In this document: piece after piece, positions 54,690-63,984 of the stretch
How the letters are laid out: each line of letters starts with the position of its first letter
Position numbering within the stretch: position 1 is the first letter of the stretch
NCBI RefSeq assembly: GCF_016757755.1
Contig: NZ_CP068437.1
Coordinates: 434,001-498,000 of the forward strand
DNA length: 64,000 bases
From: Shewanella sp. KX20019
GTDB taxonomy: Bacteria > Pseudomonadota > Gammaproteobacteria > Enterobacterales > Shewanellaceae
Direction of reading: 5' to 3'
Notes under the pieces: generated by a model
What the model was told of the DNA's origin: nothing
The model's input: the letters and a program-made list of their open reading frames with translations, nothing else
Database searches by the model: none
Position numbers and translations under genes: made by a program

Positions 54690-55671
54690 TACGAGTATTA
54701 CGTCTAATACTCCCGTGGTGAGTGTTGAGCGTGTGGGCTTACGCTTTGGAGATTTAGACGCATTGCAGGACATCAACCTGGAGGTGTATCAGGGGCAAAC
54801 CTTAGCACTGCTTGGTCATAATGGCGCAGGGAAGTCGAGCCTGATAAAGTTAATTTTGGGGTTAATTAAACCGACTTCAGGCAAACTAACCTTGCAGGTT
54901 GGGCAAGCTCTGCAGCCCATCAATATTGGATATCTGCCTGAGGATGTCAGTTTTTATGACAAGCTTACTGGCTGGGAAGTGCTTAGCTATTTTGCGGCGC
55001 TTAAAGGTATTAACACTCCACGAGTTAAGCAGCTAATTGCAGAGTTCGAATTGGAATATGCCCAGCACCGACAGTTAAAAACCTATTCAAAAGGGATGAA
55101 GCAGCGACTCGGTGTCGCTCAAGCTATATTGTCGCAACCCGATATCTTGTTGTTGGATGAACCCACGGTAGGGCTTGATCCGCAAGCCTCGCAGTTCTTG
55201 TATCAAAAGATAGAGTCGCTCAAGGAGCAGGGCTGCGCAGTGATTATCTGCACCCATGAACTGTCGATTGTTGAGAAGCATCTCGACAGGGCGCTGTTAC
55301 TTGCGGGTGGTCGCCGGGTCGGTTGTGGAACGCTTGATGAGTTACGTCATGCAAGTGGTTTAAAGACACAAATTAGGTTGCCCAATTTCACCGATAAATT
55401 ACGGAGGGATAGCTATCTACAGTCCTTATCGCGTGGGCAAGCGTTAATGATGAGTACTGATGAGCGTAAAGCCGTGATTGAATATCTAGTACAACAAAAG
55501 TCTTGTACCGATTTCAGTGTCATTGAGCCCAGCTTAGAGCTTGTCTACCACCACTTTATGCAACAGCAGCCGTTACATAGGTTACCAGCGGATATTGCTG
55601 TGACAGATACGTCGCCAAAAGGTTGGTTGCAGTCGTTACTTAGCCCGTTAGCGCGTCAGAGTACATTATGA
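54679..55671 (+). CDS. nosF: NosF-like ABC transporter ATPase
   Basis: 330 aa from the ATG at 54679 (a GTG 12 nt earlier is possible). Walker A LLGHNGAGKSSLIK, signature YSKGMKQRLG, Walker B ILLLDEPTVGLDPQ and a switch His (THELS) are all intact; a C-terminal regulatory part (about 225-330) follows. It powers NosY. Overlaps the next gene by 4 nt (ATGA). Confidence 0.94.
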   Translation: MNSDTSITSNTPVVSVERVGLRFGDLDALQDINLEVYQGQTLALLGHNGAGKSSLIKLILGLIKPTSGKLTLQVGQALQPINIGYLPEDVSFYDKLTGWEVLSYFAALKGINTPRVKQLIAEFELEYAQHRQLKTYSKGMKQRLGVAQAILSQPDILLLDEPTVGLDPQASQFLYQKIESLKEQGCAVIICTHELSIVEKHLDRALLLAGGRRVGCGTLDELRHASGLKTQIRLPNFTDKLRRDSYLQSLSRGQALMMSTDERKAVIEYLVQQKSCTDFSVIEPSLELVYHHFMQQQPLHRLPADIAVTDTSPKGWLQSLLSPLARQSTL

Positions 55672-56513
55672 AGAACCTACAGTTCACTTCACCTGTTTTT
55701 ATTATTGCTTACAAAGAGCTGCGCGATAGCTTACGCAATCGTTGGGTTCTGTTTATGGGCAGTATATTTATGCTGTTATCGCTCTCTATTACGTTTGCGG
55801 GTAGTGCCGTGACCGGGGACATTGCTCTACCGCCACTGGCTAACTTAATGTCGAGCTTGTCGACCACGGCGGTATTTATTATCCCCTTGGCAGCGATTTT
55901 GCTTAGTTATGACAGTTTCGTTGGTGAGCAGGAGGCGGGTACACTGCTGTTGTTATTGTCATATCCCATCAGCCGCAGGCAAATACTGGTGGGGAAGTTA
56001 TTGGGTCATGGTTTGATTATGTTCATCACCACTAGTTGTGCTTTTGGTTCGACGGCAGTGCTATTGCTTGCTGTTGGCAACCAATACTCAATGGTTGAAG
56101 TGCTGAGCGCTTTTATGCAGTTTGTTATTAGCAGTAACCTGTTAGCGCTGACTTTTGTTTTACTGGGTTATATCGTTAGTTTACGGGCGACAGAGAAGGC
56201 TAAAGCAGTCGCTGGGTTATTGTTTATGTGGTTCATGCTGGTGTTAATTTATGACCTATTGTTACTGACAGTATTGGTATCGGATGTGGGGGTTATCGAT
56301 AAGCAGCTATTGAATATCTTGATTGCACTGAATCCAACCGATCTTTACCGCGCGATTAACCTAATCTCCATTGATGCACATCGTTCGGGGAGTGCACTCT
56401 CAATGATTGGTGATATTGATTTAGGGTTGTCAGTGATGTACTTGTTAATGTTCGGCTGGATCAGTGGTTTGCTGGTTATCTCTCAAAGGATTTTTAATCA
56501 TAAACCGTTATAA
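55668..56513 (+). CDS. nosY: NosY-like ABC transporter permease
   Basis: 281 aa with six membrane helices; the starting region IIAYKELRDSLRNRWVLFMGSIF and the late FNHKPL end are typical of NosY/ABC-2 permeases. Together with NosF and NosD it forms the copper-site assembly complex. Last gene of the sir operon. Confidence 0.92.
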   Translation: MKNLQFTSPVFIIAYKELRDSLRNRWVLFMGSIFMLLSLSITFAGSAVTGDIALPPLANLMSSLSTTAVFIIPLAAILLSYDSFVGEQEAGTLLLLLSYPISRRQILVGKLLGHGLIMFITTSCAFGSTAVLLLAVGNQYSMVEVLSAFMQFVISSNLLALTFVLLGYIVSLRATEKAKAVAGLLFMWFMLVLIYDLLLLTVLVSDVGVIDKQLLNILIALNPTDLYRAINLISIDAHRSGSALSMIGDIDLGLSVMYLLMFGWISGLLVISQRIFNHKPL

Positions 56514-56740
56514 AGCGCTCTCTTTTTCTAGCATAATAGCAGCATGCCAGCTAAGAAGTTGCGAGCGCCAAACCTGATTGTTGATAATTATTTTTCATTT
56601 TGTGAACAGTGATATACCTCTATTAACTGTGATCTCTGAATTGCGGTAATTGTCACAATAGCGATCTATTTCTATCACTATAATTTGTTGTAATGCGCAG
56701 GTTTAATTAACCGACTCAATTGACTAAAAAGAGGTTAATC

Positions 56741-58033
56741 TTGCTAAAAGTGACTCCCTATCTGGAACTCGATGAGCAGGCCAAACAGCTGCTGGATCGT
56801 GCCAATAGTACGACTATCAGCCTGACATTTTCAGAATCAGCGATTTTATATCAACTGCTCACAACTGATAGCGTATGCGATAAAGATGAATTGCTGGCTG
56901 TGGGCTGGCCCGATCGCGTCGTTGCCGCGACCTCTTTAACGCAATGCGTCAGTACACTGCGTAAAAAACTGGAAGCCTATCCAGAAGTTCAGCTTAAAAC
57001 GGTTGCTAGACGTGGTTATGAACTGCACGTATCTGAGCGTTCCCACATCAAAATGTTAGCGGTGAATGATGCAGAGTCGATTAAGACAGCACTCATTGAC
57101 GTCTCGATGGTGGTTAAGGTCGGTGGCATTCTTGTGCTGGCTGCACTGTTCTTAATATGTTGGTATAGCAGTGATTATCATAATACGGTAAAAAATACAG
57201 GCTTATGGAATGCCGATAAAAAAATGGCATTGAATATCGGTGGCACTAAAGAGATTGTACCGATGTTTTACCAAAGTAATGTTGAGTATCTGCATCAGTC
57301 GATGTGGCAAAAACACTTGGCTCCGGAGAGTAACCACGTAAGCCATATTGATAACTTTAAAGGTTATGTTGCGACTGACGGTAATAACTATTCAATGGCG
57401 GCTTGCCCAAACTATACAGAGGGTGAATGTAACTGCCATGGGTTAATGAACATCACAGCTATCGATATTAATCCAGCGGGGCTTAACATCAGCCAGTTTG
57501 CAGAGCTAACAGAGCGGCTTGAAAAGCGGATCCGTTACAACAAGATTATTATTCCCCACGGAAAAAACGAACTTGAGCATTCGCAGGGAGATATTATTGA
57601 GCACCACTATCATGCTGATGTCTATTTTCCAGTGGCCGATGAACTACTGGTGCGCTCAGACCTTAGTCTGTCGTTGATCTATGAAGGGGAAAACACTGGG
57701 CAGTTTTACTCGGCGGCTTGTATTACCGATGAAGACTGTTTAACCACGCCGATTAAGTACAAGTTACGCGGTACCTTTAAGCAATATCAGCAAAAAATTG
57801 ACGATATGACTGTTGATGTGTTTCAAGTCAAAGTGAGCCAAAAAGAGTTTATTAAACCTGAAACGGTAAGCCCGTCAGCGATGTATTTTTATCGAGCGAT
57901 TAGAAAGCACGACATTACCGATGAAGAGCTGTACTTTTATCGTATATATACCGATAACAAGAGTGCCGTTTGGATCACGCCGATATTAGGCAGTATCGTG
58001 GCTTGGTATAAATACGATCAGGTAAGGATCTAG
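56741..58033 (+). CDS. ToxR-like transmembrane winged-helix regulator
   Basis: 430 aa from the TTG at 56741, with GAGG 6 nt upstream. N-terminal OmpR/ToxR-type winged helix (about 25-97; DKDELLAVGWPDRVVAATSLTQCVSTLRKKL...TVARRGYEL), one membrane helix (about 123-142, VGGILVLAALFLICWY), then a periplasmic domain of about 285 residues. Its Cys pattern is unusual: CX7CXC (about 222-231) and CX5C (about 327-333), which could form disulfides or bind metal. It has no kinase partner. Position after the sir operon makes a regulatory link possible but unproven. Weak CRP-like half sites precede it. Confidence 0.85.
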   Translation: MLKVTPYLELDEQAKQLLDRANSTTISLTFSESAILYQLLTTDSVCDKDELLAVGWPDRVVAATSLTQCVSTLRKKLEAYPEVQLKTVARRGYELHVSERSHIKMLAVNDAESIKTALIDVSMVVKVGGILVLAALFLICWYSSDYHNTVKNTGLWNADKKMALNIGGTKEIVPMFYQSNVEYLHQSMWQKHLAPESNHVSHIDNFKGYVATDGNNYSMAACPNYTEGECNCHGLMNITAIDINPAGLNISQFAELTERLEKRIRYNKIIIPHGKNELEHSQGDIIEHHYHADVYFPVADELLVRSDLSLSLIYEGENTGQFYSAACITDEDCLTTPIKYKLRGTFKQYQQKIDDMTVDVFQVKVSQKEFIKPETVSPSAMYFYRAIRKHDITDEELYFYRIYTDNKSAVWITPILGSIVAWYKYDQVRI

Positions 58034-58081
58034 CAAGGTTAGATAGGACGTATACGTTCAATCGATATAAAACTAGTTAAA

Positions 58082-58117
58082 CAAAAAGGGCGCCAAAGAA
58101 TGAATTTTAGCGCCCTA
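58082..58117 (-). terminator. Terminator of fre
   Basis: AGGGCGC / GCGCCCT stem with a 16 nt loop and, on the minus strand, TTTTTG after it; possibly also used by the convergent regulator gene. Confidence 0.55.
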
Positions 58118-58167
58118 TTAGCGGCTGTTATTGCATAGTCTGTACTCGAACTTGTGCGAGTATTAGA

Positions 58168-58878
58168 TTATTTTATAAAGGCGAATGCGTCACCGTATAA
58201 ATGGTCTTCTTCAACACCCATGCTACGGAACACTTCTCGCGCTGCACCGACCATATCAAAGCGACCTGCAATATAGATATCGTAGCCATTAAGGCTAACA
58301 AAATCGGCTTTTATCTGCTCCAACAAGTTAGCTTGTTTACCATTCCAATCGCTAGGCGCTTGTTCTACCACGGGGACAAAATGCAACCAAGGGTGTGCAT
58401 CATGCCACTCACGGGCGATTGTTTCGTAGTACATCGCATCTGTGGTACGGCAACCCCAATAAAGCGTGGTTTCAATCTCTTGTCCAAGTGCTATTTGATG
58501 CTCAACAATGCTCTTGATATAAGAGAATCCAGTACCACCAGCGATCAGTAAGCGTGGGCGTACACTGGTATGGCGTAAGTGGGCATCGCCGCCAGGCATT
58601 TCAATATCAATTGTACTGTTATTTGCTAAGCAGTCTTGAAGACGCTCAACCACTTGCATAGGGTAGCTCTCGCTAACAGCGGCACCAATATGTAGCTCCA
58701 GGTGCTGGCTATCAGGTGCTGATGCGATAGAGAACGGACGTTTATCTTTCTCTCCCATCACTACGCAAAGGTACTGGCCAGCTTTGAAATCAAAGGCGAC
58801 AGCAGGCTTTAAAATAACCTGAAATACCGCATCATTAAACGGTGCGATTTTTTCAATAGTACAACTAATGGTGTTCAT
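58168..58878 (-). CDS. fre: NAD(P)H-flavin reductase
   Basis: 236 aa (E. coli Fre 233). The flavin-binding FKAGQYLCVVMGEKDKRPFSIAS (RPFS motif), the nucleotide loop LLIAGGTGFSYIKSI and the C-terminal YIAGRFDMVGAAREVF...LYGDAFAFI match Fre. It reduces free flavins with NAD(P)H, feeding iron reduction and monooxygenases. It lies 76 nt downstream of ubiD and is probably cotranscribed, an arrangement common in gammaproteobacteria. Confidence 0.95.
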   Translation of the reverse strand: MNTISCTIEKIAPFNDAVFQVILKPAVAFDFKAGQYLCVVMGEKDKRPFSIASAPDSQHLELHIGAAVSESYPMQVVERLQDCLANNSTIDIEMPGGDAHLRHTSVRPRLLIAGGTGFSYIKSIVEHQIALGQEIETTLYWGCRTTDAMYYETIAREWHDAHPWLHFVPVVEQAPSDWNGKQANLLEQIKADFVSLNGYDIYIAGRFDMVGAAREVFRSMGVEEDHLYGDAFAFIK

Positions 58879-58954
58879 CTTTATTCCTTGACGAGCCTCT
58901 CTTTGGAGGCTTATTCAACATATGTTTTTGTGCATTACCTAGGGCAAAGCTACG

Positions 58955-60436
58955 TTATAGGGTCGGTGCGTCGTCTATTCCTAGCTCGCTCCATATTTCA
59001 TCTATTTTCTGTTTGACTGCTTCATCCATTACGATAGGTGTTCCCCATTCGCGATCGGTTTCACCTTGCCATTTATTGGTTGCATCCATACCCATTTTTG
59101 AACCAAGTCCAGCCACAGGAGAAGCAAAATCGAGATAGTCGATAGGGGTATTTTCTATCATTACCGTATCACGTTTAGGGTCCATTCGTGTGGTAATGGC
59201 CCAGATAACATCGTTCCAATCTCGACAGTTGACGTCTTCGTCGACGACAACAATAAACTTGGTGTACATAAACTGACGTAAGAACGACCAAGCGCCCATC
59301 ATCACCCGCTTGGCATGACCTGGGTATTGCTTACGAATTGAGATCACAGCCATACGATACGAGCAACCCTCAGGCGGCAGATAGAAGTCGATGATCTCTG
59401 GGTACTGTTTACGTAGAATCGGTACAAAAATCTCGTTAAGAGCAACGCCCAGCATCGCCGGTTCGTCAGGTGGACGGCCGGTATAGGTGCTGTGGTATAT
59501 CGCATCTTTACGATGAGTCATATGGGTCACAGTAAAGACAGGGAATGAGTCGGTTTCATTATAATAACCAGTATGGTCACCGTATGGGCCCTCTTCAGCA
59601 GTCTCGTCTGGATCGATATAGCCTTCAAGAATGATCTCGCTGGTGGCGGGGACTTCTAAATCACAGCTAATTGCTTTACACACGTCAGTGCGTTCACCAC
59701 GAAGTAATCCGGCAAAGGCATATTCACTCATTGAATCAGGCACGGGAGTCACAGCACCTAAAATGGTGACTGGATCGGCACCTAATGCCACCACCACGGG
59801 GTAGCGTTCACCCGGGTTTTTCTCTTTGAAATCTTTAAAGTCTAATGCGCCGCCGCGATGATCAAGCCAGCGCATGATGAGTTTGTCTTTACCCAGTAAC
59901 TGTTGACGGTAGATCCCCAAATTCTGCCGTTTTTGACGTGGACCTTTGGTGATGGTCAGCCCCCAAGTGACTAAAGGAGCTACATCTCCAGGCCAGCAGT
60001 GCTGGATGGGCAGCTGAGTTAGATCAACCTCAGCCCCGCTCTTGACTACTTGCTGGCAAGGTGGGTTGCGGACTGTTTTTGGCGGCATGTTTAAGGCTTG
60101 CTTAAACATCGGGATTTTAGAAATAGCATCTTTAAAGCCGCGCGGTGGCTCAGGTTCTTTGAGAAATGCCAGTAATTCACCTACTTCACGCAGTGCGAGA
60201 GGATCTTCTTTGCCTAGCGCCATAGCGACTCGTTTCGGTGTACCGAACAGGTTCACCAGCACTGGCATATCATTGCCGACCGGGTTTTCGAATAACAGAG
60301 CAGGACCTTTTGAACGCAAAACACGATCGGCAATCTCTGTCATTTCCAGATGAGGGTCGACCGGATAACTAATACGCTTAAGCTCACCATTACTCTCTAG
60401 GTGATCTATAAAGCTGCGTAAATCCTTAAAACTCAT
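58955..60436 (-). CDS. ubiD: 3-octaprenyl-4-hydroxybenzoate decarboxylase
   Basis: 493 aa, as E. coli UbiD (497). Decarboxylates the prenylated ring in ubiquinone synthesis, using prenylated FMN made by UbiX (not here). Family sequence from MSFKDLRSFIDHLES to the C-terminus, with the active-site region RTDVCKAISCDLEVPATSEIILEGYIDPDE and EGPYGDHTGYYN (Arg/Glu/Glu). Upstream gene of fre. Confidence 0.97.
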   Translation of the reverse strand: MSFKDLRSFIDHLESNGELKRISYPVDPHLEMTEIADRVLRSKGPALLFENPVGNDMPVLVNLFGTPKRVAMALGKEDPLALREVGELLAFLKEPEPPRGFKDAISKIPMFKQALNMPPKTVRNPPCQQVVKSGAEVDLTQLPIQHCWPGDVAPLVTWGLTITKGPRQKRQNLGIYRQQLLGKDKLIMRWLDHRGGALDFKDFKEKNPGERYPVVVALGADPVTILGAVTPVPDSMSEYAFAGLLRGERTDVCKAISCDLEVPATSEIILEGYIDPDETAEEGPYGDHTGYYNETDSFPVFTVTHMTHRKDAIYHSTYTGRPPDEPAMLGVALNEIFVPILRKQYPEIIDFYLPPEGCSYRMAVISIRKQYPGHAKRVMMGAWSFLRQFMYTKFIVVVDEDVNCRDWNDVIWAITTRMDPKRDTVMIENTPIDYLDFASPVAGLGSKMGMDATNKWQGETDREWGTPIVMDEAVKQKIDEIWSELGIDDAPTL

Positions 60437-60668
60437 AGGGGAATTCTCATCGCTATAAACTGTGATATGGCGCGCACTATAGCATTTTTCACGTAGGCGT
60501 TAAAAGCATGTTCATCAAAGCTTAGTACGCTGCAGAGTCAGTTGTTAGTAATGGGGCTGTTTTTGCGTTAAGCACAGCTTTAAATGGCATTGGCGTTAAG
60601 TGCATTTGGGCGTAATATGGCTTAGCGCTTTATGTTTTGCTAATGTTGAATTAGTGCAGGAGTAGACT

Positions 60669-61193
60669 ATGAAACAACTTATTGCTAGTGGGGTTACGCT
60701 ATCACTCATGCTGTTGTCTATCTCGGCGGTGGCGGGGAATACTATAACGCAGCAGCACTTATCCATTGTCGCACCGCCGTTATGGGCCGTGAGTAATGTC
60801 AGTGTTGGCGTCGGTTGGGGCAGTGGCTGGAACTCAAACTTTAACGACCCATGGCGTTGGAATGTTGGCGTATCAAACGGTTGGTACTCGTACCCCTATC
60901 GTGGTCGCTATTACCGTCCAGGTTGGGGCTACTACGGCTCGCGCTGGGGGTATTCAGGTAATCGGCATGTGTATCCATACCGATATCAGCGCCCAAGCTA
61001 TCGTCAAGTAGAACCTAAAGTCATTGCGGTGCCAGAAAGAGTCACCACCAGCGTTAGCTATGCCACGGGGTTAAGGCAGTTACCGGAGAATGCTCGGGTG
61101 ATACAAAAAGATGGTCGTACAGTTTATGAATGGCAAGGGGTCGAGTACAGATTCGACTGGTCCACAAATACCTATCAAATAGTGGAGCACTAA
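60669..61193 (+). CDS. DUF6515-like exported protein rich in Tyr, Gly and Trp
   Basis: 174 aa. Signal peptide (LLSISAVAG, about residue 22), then a low-complexity middle (about 45-118) rich in Gly, Tyr, Trp and Arg (PYRGRYYRPGWGYYGSRWGY) and a folded C-terminal domain (PENARVIQKDGRTVYEWQGVEYRFDWSTNTYQIV) found in DUF6515-type proteins. Probably outer envelope; function unknown. AGGAG precedes the ATG. Confidence 0.75.
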   Translation: MKQLIASGVTLSLMLLSISAVAGNTITQQHLSIVAPPLWAVSNVSVGVGWGSGWNSNFNDPWRWNVGVSNGWYSYPYRGRYYRPGWGYYGSRWGYSGNRHVYPYRYQRPSYRQVEPKVIAVPERVTTSVSYATGLRQLPENARVIQKDGRTVYEWQGVEYRFDWSTNTYQIVEH

Positions 61194-61213
61194 ATAGTAA
61201 TGACTTGAGACAT

Positions 61214-61786
61214 CTAGAAATTGTAGGAGAGCGTAGTGCAAAAACAATCGGTTCGCGAAAAATTATCTTTGCCGTAATTCAACCGAGTATAACTAAAGGC
61301 TAAGCTTAAATTTCTAGAGAGCTCCCAATCAATACCGACTCCCCAATAGGGACGGATAACTTCATCTGCGACGTGTATTGAATTATTTTTATCATAGTTG
61401 TTTCTATAGCTAAAAATGCTGTTATGCATACCGAGTTTTGCACTCCAGCTCCATGATGATAGCGCTATTTTCTGTTTGTACATAGCGCCTAACCCCCAGC
61501 CTTGTGCGTAAACCCTCTCTGTGGCAAGCGGTGTTTTTGGGCGATGAGCATAGGCAAAACTATCAATGGCCCATTTAGGAGTGAGAAAGTAGTTATATCC
61601 AAGAGAAATAAATGCGCCAAGGTCGTTATCATCTTGGTAGCTAATAAGGGATTCTTTGGCTTTTGCTAGCCCAAAGGTTAGGTTTATTTTGTGATGTGAT
61701 GCTGCTTGTTCAATCGAATCTTCCGCGTAAGTCGGTAGTGCGATAGCAAAGAGGGCTAAGCATAAGAGGTATGGTAACTTTAACAT
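61214..61786 (-). CDS. Small outer-membrane beta-barrel protein
   Basis: 190 aa from the ATG at 61786. Signal peptide (FAIALPTYA-ED, about residue 22). The mature protein alternates amphipathic strands (INLTFGLAKAKES, GAFISLGYNYFLTPKWAIDSFAYAH, NLSLAFSYTRLNYG) and ends CTTLSYNF with a C-terminal Phe, the outer-membrane insertion signal: an eight-stranded OmpA-like or porin-family barrel. A CFC close to the end (TDCFCTTL) is unusual. Convergent with the DUF6515-like gene. Confidence 0.78.
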   Translation of the reverse strand: MLKLPYLLCLALFAIALPTYAEDSIEQAASHHKINLTFGLAKAKESLISYQDDNDLGAFISLGYNYFLTPKWAIDSFAYAHRPKTPLATERVYAQGWGLGAMYKQKIALSSWSWSAKLGMHNSIFSYRNNYDKNNSIHVADEVIRPYWGVGIDWELSRNLSLAFSYTRLNYGKDNFSRTDCFCTTLSYNF

Positions 61787-62012
61787 CAATTGTTTCTATT
61801 GTTTCTATTGGTTTAAGTTTGATGCTAGCTATTTATGTTGTTAGAGAATAACTGTTAAAAATACTAGTTTATTGGCTTTTGTGAACTGGGGTGGTTGTTC
61901 AGTGAGCTACGGCATCCGCGTTATAACGTTGCGCATACGGTTGCTATTGTTTAGTTGACTATAGTGAGGCCGTGAATAGTGACGCAGCCTCACTTTAATG
62001 TGGAGCAGTAAA

Positions 62013-62525
62013 TTACCAAACCACTTCAGTAATCGCATTTTCAGATTCACCAATAAGGGTTTTTACTACATTATTGTCAGCATCTAACAATATCAGCCTT
62101 GGTATACCTATATTAGCAAACTGGTTATAGATACTTCTATCGGTATCAGCAACAAGGGTAAAGTTGAGCTCATACTCTGCCGCAAACTTCTCTAGTGCAG
62201 GGTTATTCTCCTCCCTGCCAACTCCTATTATGTCGATATTCGGGCTCAAATAAATGTCTGATGCCGTTAGGTGTTTGATGGTGCGTTGTGAGTCATGACA
62301 CCAGGTGGCAAACAGTATGATTAGCTTGTTGTTACGCGATTGACTCAGATCAATGCTGTTTCCTTGGATATCAACAAACTGGGTGACTGGCACTTTATCG
62401 CCCGTTTTTACGTAGGTTAAGTATGTTGTCTCTTTTTGAGCTGTAGTACTGTGTTCGGTATTGTTTGCACAGCCTGCTGTGGTCAATATAAGCAAGCTGG
62501 CTAGAATAAGTGTCAGAGATCTCAT
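62013..62525 (-). CDS. TlpA-like lipoprotein with a single active-site cysteine
   Basis: 170 aa from the ATG at 62525. Lipobox TTAGC (Cys 19). Thioredoxin/TlpA fold: VDIQGNSIDLSQSRNNKLIILFATWCHDSQRTIKHL and the cis-Pro strand GIPRLILLDADNNV. The usual WCxxC is WCHDS, so only the first cysteine remains; it may act as a peroxidase-like or mixed-disulfide protein rather than a classical reductase. The downstream hairpin AGTGAGGC / GCCTCACT (61963-61994) may end the transcript. Confidence 0.82.
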   Translation of the reverse strand: MRSLTLILASLLILTTAGCANNTEHSTTAQKETTYLTYVKTGDKVPVTQFVDIQGNSIDLSQSRNNKLIILFATWCHDSQRTIKHLTASDIYLSPNIDIIGVGREENNPALEKFAAEYELNFTLVADTDRSIYNQFANIGIPRLILLDADNNVVKTLIGESENAITEVVW

Positions 62526-62687
62526 AGGGTGTCCATTGATATAATACAATGGCTATAAAGTAGCAAAGCCTAGGGCAATTGTATAAGTGTTGTTATCGCT
62601 AACTTGAAACAGCTTATTACGTGAGTGTTGCTTAAAGGCGCATACTCAATTTTGAGCAAGCACCTTATTTGCAATGGAACTGCACGA

Positions 62688-63356
62688 CTATAAAGGGTGC
62701 AAGAAGCGCTCTTGTCTTGGGAGGTAGTAGTTCTCGTAATTAGCCGAAAATACCACTGTTTGTGAACGGCCAACAATTTCGGCTCGTGGCACAAAGCCTA
62801 TCATTCTCGAATCCGCACTGTGATCGCGATTATCACCAAGTACCAAATAATGGTCTGCTGGGACGGTAATGGGACCAAAACTAGACTGACGAGTAATAAT
62901 ACCTTGCCCTGATATTCCTGCTAGTTTTACCTGATGGTTCAAGCCTAACAGATTCTCAACTCGGATCTCAGAAGCGTCCTTTTTCTGTGAAGATGCATCG
63001 CTGTACTGCAAAGTTTTACCATTAATCGATAATACATTATCACGCATTGATATTATGTCACTGGGAAGGCCTATCACTCGTTTGACTAATTTTTTGTCGC
63101 TGGCCATTGAATCAAAAATCACGATATCACCGCGTTGCGGATCCGCAAGCTTAGCAATGGATATATGGGTAAATGGAATGCGAAGGTCATAAGCCATTTT
63201 ATTAACCAACAAACGATCACCTTCGACGATCGTGGGTTTCATCGAACCGGTGGGCACGCTATTCCAATCGGCAACGGCGCTTCTAAAAACCAGCATGAGT
63301 GACACAAACAAAATGAGAGAGCGATTCTGTTTCAGCAGAGTTAATAATCTTGTCAT
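62688..63356 (-). CDS. lepB: Signal peptidase I (second, short LepB type)
   Basis: 222 aa, shorter than E. coli LepB (324). One N-terminal membrane helix (about 12-29), then the S26 catalytic domain: VPTGSMKPTI (Ser 38), DKKLVKRVIGLPSD (Lys 92) and GDNRDHSADSRMIGFVP (box E). Cleaves signal peptides of exported proteins at the periplasmic face. The length and single membrane helix suggest a paralogue of the main lepB, possibly specialised. Single gene, 138 nt upstream of the TlpA-like lipoprotein gene on the same strand. Confidence 0.9.
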   Translation of the reverse strand: MTRLLTLLKQNRSLILFVSLMLVFRSAVADWNSVPTGSMKPTIVEGDRLLVNKMAYDLRIPFTHISIAKLADPQRGDIVIFDSMASDKKLVKRVIGLPSDIISMRDNVLSINGKTLQYSDASSQKKDASEIRVENLLGLNHQVKLAGISGQGIITRQSSFGPITVPADHYLVLGDNRDHSADSRMIGFVPRAEIVGRSQTVVFSANYENYYLPRQERFLHPL

Positions 63357-63630
63357 ACAATAGTTCCTTTATTGATATTGGTGTTTCTACTTCAATTTGA
63401 GACATTGTTGCTGTGCAATGATTCATATATTAGCTAGAGATAAAGGTAAGCAAATATGAATTGCGAATACTTCGGCGGGAAATTTGTGACTTTTACCTGC
63501 TGTTTTGCTGGATAATCCAGCAAAGAAACGGTTTTATTACAGAAAATGCATCAAATGGTCTATTTGTTGCCCAGTTGAACAAATATAGGCTTTACATTCT
63601 AACTCGATATCCCTATTATTCACGGCGTTC

Positions 63631-63721
63631 GGAGAGATGGCAGAGTGGTCGAATGCACCGGTCTTGAAAACCGGCATGGGTTTGTAGCCCATCTAGGGTT
63701 CAAATCCCTATCTCTCCGCCA
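63631..63721 (+). tRNA. tRNA-Ser (anticodon UGA)
   Basis: 91 nt with the 3' CCA encoded. Acceptor GGAGAGA / TCTCTCC, anticodon stem CCGGT/ACCGG around CTTGAAA (anticodon TGA), a long variable arm (CATGGGTTTGTAGCCCATC) typical of class II serine tRNAs and the TTCAAAT T-loop. Followed by a terminator 8 bp downstream. Confidence 0.98.
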
Positions 63722-63728
63722 CATTAGA

Positions 63729-63757
63729 AAAGCCCGCTATTATATAGCGGGCTTTTT
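63729..63757 (+). terminator. Terminator 1 after tRNA-Ser
   Basis: AAGCCCGCTAT / ATAGCGGGCTT stem with TTTT after it. Confidence 0.92.
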
Positions 63758-63837
63758 GCTTTTTGTATTTTAAATAATTGAGTCGAACCCTAGGGTTCCT
63801 AATGTTTAAAGTCAGCTATCTCTCTGCCACATTAAGA

Positions 63838-63868
63838 GAAGCCCGATATCGAAAGATATCGGGCTTTT
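63838..63868 (+). terminator. Terminator 2 (repeat unit 2)
   Basis: AGCCCGATATC / GATATCGGGCT stem, followed by TTTT; same position in the unit as terminator 1 but a different stem. Confidence 0.85.
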
Positions 63869-63951
63869 TGCTTTTTGTATTTTAAATAGTTGAGTCGAAC
63901 CCTAAGGGTTCCTAATGTTTAAAGTCAGCTACCTCTGCGGCATATTAAGAC

Positions 63952-63984
63952 GAAGCCCTTTGCAGGGATGCTAAGGGCTTTTTC
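63952..63984 (+). terminator. Terminator 3 (repeat unit 3)
   Basis: AAGCCCTT / AAGGGCTT stem with a 13-14 nt loop, then TTTTC. Confidence 0.75.

Noticed and set aside
52851..56513. Nitrous oxide reductase (nos) cluster
   Set aside because: nosLDFY homologues are present but there is no nosZ or nosR, and they are in one operon with sirA. Copper supply to the sulfite reductase is the better reading.
63461..63667. 68-codon frame at the right end
   Set aside because: It reads into the tRNA-Ser gene and has no ribosome binding site.
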